From assembly GCA_016124795.1 (NCBI GenBank), contig WGNB01000054.1, positions 1 to 42,146 on the forward strand: a stretch of DNA of 42,146 nt, read 5' to 3'. How positions within the stretch are numbered: the stretch's first letter is position 1; every line of letters starts with the position of its first letter. The translations under genes were made by a program, and so were the position numbers. Positions 16,941 to 24,181 of this stretch are shown here, piece after piece. The notes beneath the pieces are model-generated. The model searched no databases and had not been told where the DNA came from. It was given only the letters and a program-made list of their open reading frames with translations. Source of the stretch: Rhodopseudomonas sp. (GTDB lineage: Bacteria > Pseudomonadota > Alphaproteobacteria > Rhizobiales > Xanthobacteraceae).

Positions 16941-19787
16941 ATGGCCTCCCTCGCTCTTGATCGCGATTCGCTCAAAACCGCCGCGTCCCCGCACCGGACG
17001 ACAGGCGACCTGATCGACAGCCGCGCCATCGTCGCCGACCTGGAAAAGCTCGCCAAGTCGCACACCGGCAACGACGTCGAACTGCGCGCCGCGCTGGCGC
17101 AAAAGCTCAAGGCCGCGCTGAACGAAGGCCGCGCCAAGGCCGAGCAGCTTCTGCTGAAAGACCGCCACGGCCGCCGCTGCGCCGAGCGGATCTGCCGGAT
17201 GGAAGATGAGATCATCCGCATCCTGTTCGAATTCGTGCGCAAGCATCTGTATCCGTCGGAGAACCCCTCCGAGACCGAACACATGGCGGTGGTCGCGACT
17301 GGAGGCTATGGTCGCGGCCTGCAAGCGCCCGGCTCCGACATCGATCTGCTGTTTCTTCTGCCCTACAAGCAGACCGCCTGGGGCGAGCAGGTCGCCGAGG
17401 CCATCCTTTACGCACTGTGGGACACCGGGCTGAAAGTCGGCCACGCCACCCGCTCGGTCGACGAATGCATCCGTCAGGCCAAGGCGGACATGACCATCCG
17501 CACCGCCATCCTTGAAGCGCGCTTCCTGCTCGGCGACCGCAAGCTGTTCGACGAACTGGTCGAGCGTTTCGATCAAGAAGTGGTGCGTAACACCGCCGCG
17601 CAATTCGTCGCCGCCAAGTTGACCGAGCGTGAAGACCGTCATCGCCGCGGCGGCCAGTCGCGTTATCTGGTCGAGCCCAACGTCAAGGAAGGCAAAGGCG
17701 GCCTGCGCGACCTGCACACATTGTTCTGGATCGCGAAATACGTCTATCGCGTCCGTGAACTCGACGAGCTGGTCAAACGCGGCGTGTTCGATCGCCACGA
17801 GTACCTGCTGTTCCGGCGTTGCGAGGACTTCCTCTGGTCGGTGCGCTGCCACCTGCATTTCGTTACCGGACGGGCCGAGGAACGGTTATCCTTCGATCTG
17901 CAGCGCGAAATCGCGGTCCGGCTCGGCTACACCGAGCATCCCGGCCAGCAGGACGTCGAGCGCTTCATGAAGCACTACTTCCTGATGGCCAAGGATGTCG
18001 GCGATCTCACCGCCATTCTCTGCGCCGAGCTGGAAGACAGCCAGACCAAGACCGTGCCCGTGCTGTCGCGCGTGATGGAGAAGCTGCGGCCGGTCAAGAG
18101 CAAGGCTCTCGCCGAGACCGACGCCTTCGTGGTCGAACGCAACCGCATCCGTATCGTCAACGGCAACGTGTTCCGCCGCGATCCGGTCAACATGATCCGG
18201 ATCTTCTATCTGGCGCAGAAGCACAATCTGGCGCTTCACCCGGACGCCATGCGCGCGATGACGCGCTCGCTGACGCTGATCGATGCGAAGCTGCGCGATA
18301 ACGAGGAAGCCAACCGGCTGTTCCTCGATATCATCACGTCCAAGAAGGACCCCGAAACCGTCCTGCGGCGGATGAACGAAGCCGGCGTACTCGGCCGCTT
18401 CGTGCCGGCTTTCGGCAAGATCGTCGCGATGATGCAGTTCAACATGTATCATCACTATACGGTCGACGAGCATCTGCTGCGTTGCATCGGGATACTGACG
18501 TCGATCGACCAGGGCACCAACAAGGATACGCCGCTGGCCAACGAGCTGATCCACAAGATCAAGCCGGCCAGCCGCAAGATCCTGTTCGTCGCGATGTTCC
18601 TGCACGACATCGCCAAGGGCCGGCCGGAGGATCATTCGATCGCCGGCGCGCGCGTCGCCAGGCGGCTATGCCCGCGCCTCGGCCTATCGGCCGCCGACAC
18701 CGAAACCGTCGCCTGGCTGGTGCAGGAACATCTGACGATGTCGAGCGTCGCGCAGTCGCGCGACCTGTCCGACCGCAAGACCATCGAGAACTTCGCCGCC
18801 GTCGTGCAATCGGTCGAGCGGCTCAAGCTGCTCACCATTCTGACCACCGCCGACATCAGCGCGGTCGGCCCGGGCGTGTGGAACGGCTGGAAAGCGCAGT
18901 TGATGCGCACGCTGTATTTCGAGACCGAGCCGGTGCTGACCGGCGGCTTCTCCGAGGTCAATCGCGGCCAGCGCGTCGCCATGGCGCAGCGCGAGTTCCG
19001 CGAGGCGATGCTGGCCGAACAATGGCCGGAAGATCGGCTGGACGCCTATATCGCCCACCTCTATCCCGCCTATTGGCTCAAAGTCGATCTCCAGCACAAG
19101 ATACAGCACGCGCATTTCGTGCGCTCGGCTGAAGACGCCGACAAGAATCTCGCCACCGCTTTCAGCTTCGACGTCAACCGCGCGGTGATCGAGTTGTCGG
19201 TGCTGGCGCCCGACCATCCATGGCTGCTGTCGATCATCGCCGGGGCCTGCGCGGTGGCCGGCGCCAATATCGTCGACGCGCAGATCTACACCACCACCGA
19301 CGGCCGCGCGCTCGACACCATTTCGCTGTCACGCGAGTTCGAGCGCGACGAGGACGAGCAGCGCCGCGCCACCCGGATCGCCGACTCGATTGAGAAAGCC
19401 TTGCGCGGCGAATTGCGGCTGCCCGACGTCGTCGCCAAGCGGCCGCCGCCGAAAGGCCGGATCAAGGCCTTCGCGCTCGAACCGTCGGTCGCCATCAATA
19501 ATCAGTGGTCGCACCGCTATACGATGGTGGAGGTTACCGGCCTCGACCGTCCCGGCCTGCTGCGCGAAATGACCGCAACGCTGTCCAAGCTCAACCTCAA
19601 CATCGCTTCGGCCCACGTCGCCACGTTTGGCGAGCGGGTGGTCGACGTGTTCTACGTCGTCGATCTGCTCGGCGCCCAGATCACCACGCCAACGCGGCAG
19701 GCCGCGATCAAGCGCGCGCTGATCGGCCTGTTCGCCCGGCCGGACAAGGCGGAGCCAAAGAACGGCAAGACCGGCGCGGCGAGCTAA
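16941..19787 (+). CDS. glnD: Bifunctional PII uridylyltransferase / uridylyl-removing enzyme GlnD
   Basis: A 948-residue protein from the ATG at 16941. A TTG at 16890 would add 17 residues, but that stretch has rare codons and no ribosome binding site. Domains in order: nucleotidyltransferase with GGYGRGLQAPGSDIDLLFLL near residues 120-140; a linker with VEPNVKEGKGGLRDLHTLFW; an HD hydrolase with LFLHDIAKGRPEDHS-type metal residues near 550; and two C-terminal ACT domains near 750 and 860 (second VTGLDRPGLLREMTATL). GlnD adds UMP to PII proteins when nitrogen is low and removes it when glutamine binds the ACT domains. All motifs are intact. The downstream neighbour is a Tat flavoprotein rather than murJ/mviN, the common partner in related genomes. 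Confidence 0.96.
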   Translation: MASLALDRDSLKTAASPHRTTGDLIDSRAIVADLEKLAKSHTGNDVELRAALAQKLKAALNEGRAKAEQLLLKDRHGRRCAERICRMEDEIIRILFEFVRKHLYPSENPSETEHMAVVATGGYGRGLQAPGSDIDLLFLLPYKQTAWGEQVAEAILYALWDTGLKVGHATRSVDECIRQAKADMTIRTAILEARFLLGDRKLFDELVERFDQEVVRNTAAQFVAAKLTEREDRHRRGGQSRYLVEPNVKEGKGGLRDLHTLFWIAKYVYRVRELDELVKRGVFDRHEYLLFRRCEDFLWSVRCHLHFVTGRAEERLSFDLQREIAVRLGYTEHPGQQDVERFMKHYFLMAKDVGDLTAILCAELEDSQTKTVPVLSRVMEKLRPVKSKALAETDAFVVERNRIRIVNGNVFRRDPVNMIRIFYLAQKHNLALHPDAMRAMTRSLTLIDAKLRDNEEANRLFLDIITSKKDPETVLRRMNEAGVLGRFVPAFGKIVAMMQFNMYHHYTVDEHLLRCIGILTSIDQGTNKDTPLANELIHKIKPASRKILFVAMFLHDIAKGRPEDHSIAGARVARRLCPRLGLSAADTETVAWLVQEHLTMSSVAQSRDLSDRKTIENFAAVVQSVERLKLLTILTTADISAVGPGVWNGWKAQLMRTLYFETEPVLTGGFSEVNRGQRVAMAQREFREAMLAEQWPEDRLDAYIAHLYPAYWLKVDLQHKIQHAHFVRSAEDADKNLATAFSFDVNRAVIELSVLAPDHPWLLSIIAGACAVAGANIVDAQIYTTTDGRALDTISLSREFERDEDEQRRATRIADSIEKALRGELRLPDVVAKRPPPKGRIKAFALEPSVAINNQWSHRYTMVEVTGLDRPGLLREMTATLSKLNLNIASAHVATFGERVVDVFYVVDLLGAQITTPTRQAAIKRALIGLFARPDKAEPKNGKTGAAS

Positions 19788-20165
19788 CGTCGCCAGCGCC
19801 GGCGTCTTTCGTTCGTGGCGTGCTCCGATCCGCGGGCGATCCGGGTCGCGTCACACTCGAAAATATTACAACTTCATAACGTCATATGACGCGGCGCACG
19901 GTTAATGACGCGACGAAAATCTATATCTAAAATTTATAAAGCGTCGCCGCAGCGACCTTCTGCCGCAACGATCGCATGATCGTCGACGACACGGCGAAAA
20001 GATGATCGCAATCGTCGACGTCGCTTGACCTACATCAAAACTTACATCGCCGTTCGGACACCAATTGGGTCGCACGTTTATCGCGGCTGCGGCGTGTCCA
20101 AACGCATGAAGCGATCTTGTCACATAGCCGACTTGAAGCAGCCGTCCATCAAGGAGCGCGCTCAC
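19788..20165. other. 378-base intergenic region with AT-rich tract and palindromes upstream of the flavoprotein
   Basis: No gene was recognised. From 19858 to 19945 the region is much more AT-rich than its surroundings. It contains the perfect 12-base palindrome CGTCATATGACG (19880-19891), a direct repeat of ATGACGCG (19886 and 19905), and the palindrome TCGTCGACGA (19980-19989). A near copy of the latter follows at 20012. An FNR/FixK-like box at 20025-20038 is listed separately. The density of symmetric words suggests a regulated promoter region. A 24-codon open frame from 19905 has no ribosome binding site and is not called. Confidence 0.5.
20025..20038 (+). promoter_or_regulatory. Candidate FNR/FixK-type box upstream of the flavoprotein gene
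   Basis: TTGACCTACATCAA matches TTGAT-N4-ATCAA at nine of ten fixed positions. Its centre is about 134 bases before the ATG at 20166. If it works from -41.5, transcription would start near 20073 and leave a leader of about 90 bases. FNR and FixK activate genes for low-oxygen growth, which suits a respiratory flavoprotein with a cytochrome partner. Confidence 0.55.
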
Positions 20166-21941
20166 ATGACGATCACCCGACGAGACCTTCTCATTTCCGG
20201 AACCGGCGCTGCCGCAACCGTAGCCGCGGGCGCCATCGCATCCGCCGACACCGCATCGGCGCAAGCCGCCACGACGCCGCCGAAATGGGACCGCGAAGTC
20301 GACATCGTCGTCGTCGGCGCCGGCGCCACCGGGCTTCCGGCCGCGATTATCGCGCGCGAAGCCGGGTCCTCTGTGCTTCTCCTCGAGGCGCAGAAGGATA
20401 TCGGCGGCCACGCGATCACCAGCGGCGGCAACGTCCCGCTCGGCGGCGGGACCAGCGCCCAGAAGAAGCACGGTATCGTCGATTCGCCGGACCTGCTGTT
20501 CCGCGACCTGACCGACTGGTCAGTGGTCGAGCCCAATGGCTTTCCGGACTACCGCTACAACGATCGCGAAATCATTCGCGCATTCGCCGATAACAGCGCG
20601 CCGACCTACGAATGGCTGGTTGCGCACGGCGTCGTCTTCGTCGACAAGGCGCCCGACAACTTCGGCGGCACCTCGGTCGGCAACTCGGCACCGCGCGAAA
20701 TGCATAGCGCGGCGATGGATTGGCCGATGGTGCAGACCGGCAAGGCGGTCGCGCCCGGACTGCGCAAGATCATGTCCACCGGCAACGGCCTGATGCGCGA
20801 CCTCGAAGCGGCGGCGAAGAAGGCCGGTGTCGAAACGCTACTCGAGCACAAGATGACCGGTCTCCACCGCGACCAATCGGGTGCCGGTCGCGTGATCGGC
20901 GTCACCGTCGACGCCAAGGGCAAGACGATCAACATCCGCGCCCGCAAGGCTGTCATCCTCGGGACCGGCGGCTCGACCGGAAACATCAACTTCCGCCGCA
21001 TGTTCGATCCACGTCTGACCGAGGAATACTGCGGCCTGTCGGGCATGCCGTGGTCCGATCAGGATGCCAGCGGTGAACTCGCCGCGATGGCGGTCGGTGC
21101 CTCGTTGTGGGGCTTGTACAATCAGACCGGCGAGTTCGGCTCGAACCTGACCAAAGCCGGCGCCATCGGCTGCCGATATGGCTATGTCAATCTGGTATGG
21201 GAGCCCGGCAGCCCGGTGTTCGATCGCGCCGGCGCGGTCGGTCTCCGGGTCGGCAACTGGCAGGACCTGATCCTGGTCAACATGCTGGGTCAACGCTTCT
21301 ACGACGAGACCGGCGGCCAGTTCACCTCGAACAACTACAAGGCCGTCAATCCCTATGTTCAGGGCAGCTATCTCAATGCCAAGAACGCCAAGTACAATCC
21401 CAACAACTTTATCAATGCGGCGATGGCCGGTATCGACGACGGCCATAATGGCGGCGGCCCGATCTGGGCTATCTTCGATGCCGACGCCGTAACACGCGAG
21501 AAATGGAAACCCGAACCCCCCATGGTCGACGCCAAAGGCGGCTTCTTTTTCCAGGCCGACACGCTCGGCGAACTGGCGACCAGGATCAAAATGGAACACC
21601 AGCGGGTGCCGATGCCGGCGGCCAATCTGGAAGCCACTGTCGCCCGTTATAACTCCTTCGTCGATTCCGGCACCGATGAAGACTTCGGCAAGCCGAAACC
21701 GCGCTACAAAATCGCAAAGGGACCATTCTATGCGGCTTGGGCGACGCCGGTTGTCCATGACACCCGCGCCGGCTTGCGCATCAACGCCAACTGCCAGGTC
21801 GTCGACATAAACGGCAAGGTCATTCCCGGCCTCTATTGCGGCGGCGAATCGGCCGGCGGGTTCAGCCAGCACGGCTTGGCCCGCGCGACCTGCCAGGGCT
21901 ATATCGCCGGACACAAAGCCGCGGCCGAAAAGCCGATCTGA
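20166..21941 (+). CDS. Tat-exported FAD-dependent reductase/dehydrogenase (fumarate reductase flavoprotein superfamily)
   Basis: A 591-residue protein from ATG 20166, with AAGGAG about ten bases upstream. The twin-arginine signal is ITRRDLLISG, followed by an Ala-rich stretch and a likely cleavage in ASAQA near residue 36. The FAD fold starts near residue 48 with VVVGAGATGLPAAIIAREAG and ends with VIPGLYCGGESAGGF. TPVVHDTRAGLRIN (His531) aligns with the substrate-binding His region of flavocytochrome c3. The segment LGQRFYDETGGQF lacks the Arg that follows this point in true fumarate reductases, so fumarate is an unlikely substrate. A steroid- or enoate-type substrate is possible. The convergent gene next door encodes a matching tetraheme cytochrome, its probable electron partner. 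Confidence 0.82.
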   Translation: MTITRRDLLISGTGAAATVAAGAIASADTASAQAATTPPKWDREVDIVVVGAGATGLPAAIIAREAGSSVLLLEAQKDIGGHAITSGGNVPLGGGTSAQKKHGIVDSPDLLFRDLTDWSVVEPNGFPDYRYNDREIIRAFADNSAPTYEWLVAHGVVFVDKAPDNFGGTSVGNSAPREMHSAAMDWPMVQTGKAVAPGLRKIMSTGNGLMRDLEAAAKKAGVETLLEHKMTGLHRDQSGAGRVIGVTVDAKGKTINIRARKAVILGTGGSTGNINFRRMFDPRLTEEYCGLSGMPWSDQDASGELAAMAVGASLWGLYNQTGEFGSNLTKAGAIGCRYGYVNLVWEPGSPVFDRAGAVGLRVGNWQDLILVNMLGQRFYDETGGQFTSNNYKAVNPYVQGSYLNAKNAKYNPNNFINAAMAGIDDGHNGGGPIWAIFDADAVTREKWKPEPPMVDAKGGFFFQADTLGELATRIKMEHQRVPMPAANLEATVARYNSFVDSGTDEDFGKPKPRYKIAKGPFYAAWATPVVHDTRAGLRINANCQVVDINGKVIPGLYCGGESAGGFSQHGLARATCQGYIAGHKAAAEKPI

Positions 21942-21977
21942 AAACAGCGCCAGCCGACTGTTAAAATGAACCATTAA

Positions 21978-22004
21978 AAAAGGCGGGGGCCAGCCCCGCC
22001 TTTT
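21978..22004. terminator. Bidirectional rho-independent terminator
   Basis: AAAAGGCGGGG (21978-21988), a five-base loop GCCAG, and CCCCGCCTTTT (21994-22004) form an 11-bp perfect stem. There is a T-run on the + strand and a six-T run on the minus strand. It lies 36 bases after the flavoprotein stop and about 90 bases after the cytochrome stop, so it can end both convergent transcripts. Confidence 0.92.
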
Positions 22005-22092
22005 CCATGTCCGTGCATCCTCGATATCTTTTCGGCAACCGTTCTATTCGACGCCCTGCTTCAAGAGCTGGCCCGGCGACCAGCCGCGGCGA

Positions 22093-22470
22093 TCAAGGCA
22101 CCGTCATTTCAAAATTATGACAACTGCTGCAGAAGTTTTCCGACGCCTTATGAACGTGATGGCAGCTCGCGCAAGGCACCGGACCCTGATGTGAATCGTG
22201 CGGGTTGGGGGTCTGCGACGCCGTCATGGCCGCCAGCTTTTCATAAGTCCCGCCATGACAGGTGAGACATGTCGCCTGATCCGGCTCTTTGGCGGGCGGG
22301 CTCTCGGTATGACATTTATTACACGTCACGCCAGCCGACACATGCTTGTCGATGAGGAAACCATGACCGGCACCCGGCGGTTGCGGCGACTGCGCCGCCG
22401 CACTCAAGACAAGACCCGGCAACAAGCCGATCAAGGCAACGACTACAATTCGTCGAAGATTATGCATCAT
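22093..22470 (-). CDS. Secreted tetraheme cytochrome c (flavocytochrome c3 haem-domain type)
   Basis: A 125-residue protein with a Sec signal peptide (VVVALIGLLPGLVLSAAA, cleavage near residue 26). It has exactly four CxxCH haem sites: CNKCH (50-54), CLTCH (68-72), CASCH (100-104) and CSSCH (114-118). Spacing and the ending CASCHHVHKASENFCSSCHNFE recall the N-terminal haem domain of Shewanella fumarate reductase Fcc3 and the small tetraheme cytochrome. Extra His residues (36, 43, 91, 94, 105, 107) can supply bis-His ligation. Here the haem domain is a separate gene facing the flavoprotein gene. It probably passes electrons from a quinol oxidase such as CymA/NapC to the flavoprotein, or the reverse. 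No FNR-like box was found upstream. Confidence 0.9.
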   Translation of the reverse strand: MMHNLRRIVVVALIGLLPGLVLSAAAQSPQPPGAGHGFLIDKHVSAGVTCNKCHTESPPAKEPDQATCLTCHGGTYEKLAAMTASQTPNPHDSHQGPVPCASCHHVHKASENFCSSCHNFEMTVP

Positions 22471-22711
22471 CTCAATTCCCGCATGGCATGATGATACTAT
22501 CGGTCATGTGAGATAGATGAGTCCAGATTAAGCGCTTTGTCTTTTATGCAGCGCAACCATGCAGGCGCATGTGGCGTGTCGAGCAACGCGATACCGGCGG
22601 GGGACCGATCGGCCAGCGAGCGCCAATTCGGCGATCCGGCCGGCCGTGGTCGCACCACAACGATCCTCCTCGACCGCAGCAGTGGCGTCATGTATGTTTC
22701 ACATGTTCGCC

Positions 22712-23668
22712 ATGACCATTGCCACCACGCCCAGCGGCCGCGCCGCCACGATAACCCTCCTGAGCGGGCTTGCCTGCCTGGCGCTTTGCGGCGCCGCAAC
22801 GCCGGCGCGCGCCGACGCCCGACTTAACGGTCATTACGATATCAGCATGATCGGCGTCACCATCGGTCATATCACCTGGACGACCGATATCGCCGCCGGC
22901 GGCTACAAGACGACCGCCAACGGCAAAGCCAGCGGCGCGCTGAGTATGCTGGTCAATGGCGAAGGTCAGATCGCCACGAACGGCACCATCGCGGCGAGCT
23001 CGGCCGCGAATGCCACGGCAGGCGCCATGCAGTTGTCGCCGTCATTCTTCACATCGAATGTCGTGGAGGATGGCGAGACCACCGGCCTGCAAATGACCTT
23101 CGACAAAGGCTCGGTCAAAACCTTGCGCATTGACGCGGCCAGCAAGCAACGAGCGCGCGAGGACGGCCGCGTCCCGGTCACCGAAGCCGACCGCCAGAAC
23201 GTCTCCGATCCTTTGACCGCAATGCTGATTGGCACGACGCCGGATGCCAATCCGTTGACGCCCGCGGTCTGCGACCGCCTGCTGGAAGTGTTCGACGGAC
23301 AGCGTCGCTACAATCTGGCTCTGTGGTTCAAGCGCATCGACCGGGTAAAAGTTGATGTCGGCTATGCCGGCCCGGTGCTGGTGTGCGGTGTGATGCTGAA
23401 GCCGATTGCCGGTTATCGCGCCGACAGCATGCTGGTGAAATATGCCGGCGGCAAACGCGACATGGAAATCTGGTTCGCACCGATGGCGAACACGCCACTG
23501 GTTGCGCCCGTCCGGCTGGTGATGCCGACATTGATCGGCACGCTTGAGATCGAAGCCGACCGGTTCGAAACCATCGCCCTCAAGCCCAGCCCGGCCAATC
23601 CAGCCGATACCCCCGCGTCCAGCCATCCGACGACGGAGGGCGGCGACGCCGGCGAACCGGCGCGCTAA
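22712..23668 (+). CDS. Secreted DUF3108-type protein
   Basis: A 319-residue protein from the ATG at 22712. ATGs at 22694 and 22703 are also possible, while the open frame upstream of those is Arg/Ser-rich and non-coding-like. The N-terminus is a signal peptide (ATITLLSGLACLALCGAATPARA). The mature part begins LNGHYDISMIGVTIGHITW and contains repeated beta-strand-like stretches, consistent with the beta-rich DUF3108 family of unknown function. A conserved Cys pair (AVCDRLL, VLVCGVM) may form a disulfide in the periplasm. The C-terminus is Pro/Ser/Thr-rich and probably disordered. The stop overlaps the stop of the convergent small gene by two to three bases. Confidence 0.75.
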   Translation: MTIATTPSGRAATITLLSGLACLALCGAATPARADARLNGHYDISMIGVTIGHITWTTDIAAGGYKTTANGKASGALSMLVNGEGQIATNGTIAASSAANATAGAMQLSPSFFTSNVVEDGETTGLQMTFDKGSVKTLRIDAASKQRAREDGRVPVTEADRQNVSDPLTAMLIGTTPDANPLTPAVCDRLLEVFDGQRRYNLALWFKRIDRVKVDVGYAGPVLVCGVMLKPIAGYRADSMLVKYAGGKRDMEIWFAPMANTPLVAPVRLVMPTLIGTLEIEADRFETIALKPSPANPADTPASSHPTTEGGDAGEPAR

Positions 23669-23982
23669 CCGACGATTTCAGGAACTTCGGCGTCCTCGTC
23701 CGACTCGATGAGTTCCGCGTCCGGCGGATCGACGTCGACTGTGCCCGCTTTGGACTTCGGCGATTTCTTTGCGCTCTTCTTTTTTGTCGGCGCAGCTTCG
23801 GCCGCCGCCTTAGCCGCGGCTTCTTCGTGAGCCAGGCGCAAAGCCCGCAAACGTTCGGTTTTTTCCCGCATGGCTTTCAGGCCCGCTTCATATTCTAGCA
23901 TCGCCTTCTGGCCATCGACCAATTGCTGCGCCTTCTTCTTCTGCCGGGCCTCCGCGGCTTCCGGCGTGCGGTCTATCGCCAT
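23665..23982 (-). CDS. Small charged coiled-coil protein of unknown function
   Basis: A 105-residue cytoplasmic protein in three parts. An Ala/Lys/Glu-rich helix (about residues 5-65, with RLRALRLAHEEAAAKAAAEAA) can form a coiled coil. A basic patch follows (TKKKSAKKSPKSK, 66-78). The acidic tail ends ELIESDEDAEVPEIVG. No enzyme motif is present. Short proteins with the same start (DRTPEAAEARQ) and the RLRALRLA segment occur in related genomes without a known role. The basic patch could bind nucleic acid. The start follows a GGAGTTCC-type ribosome binding site on the minus strand. Confidence 0.7.
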   Translation of the reverse strand: MAIDRTPEAAEARQKKKAQQLVDGQKAMLEYEAGLKAMREKTERLRALRLAHEEAAAKAAAEAAPTKKKSAKKSPKSKAGTVDVDPPDAELIESDEDAEVPEIVG

Positions 23983-24181
23983 TGATGGAACTCCTGGGGT
24001 TCAAATCAACAAATTCAGGTCGATTCGATGAATAAAACGCGATTATTCGGGCCAAACGCCCGATTGCTCATGTCGTCTGAAAGCATATAGGAATTGAAAT
24101 CCGGTATTGCCAGATGCAACGCGTCAGCAACCGGTTTGCGTCAGCCGGTCGCAGCGCTCTTCAATTATCTTGACGAAATAA

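Noticed and set aside
19905-19979. 24-codon frame MTRRKSISKIYK...
   Set aside because: No ribosome binding site and no similarity; it lies in the AT-rich regulatory region.
24048-24062. Hairpin CGGGC-CAAAC-GCCCG downstream of the GGDEF/EAL gene
   Set aside because: Only five base pairs and no T-run on either strand, so not called as a terminator.
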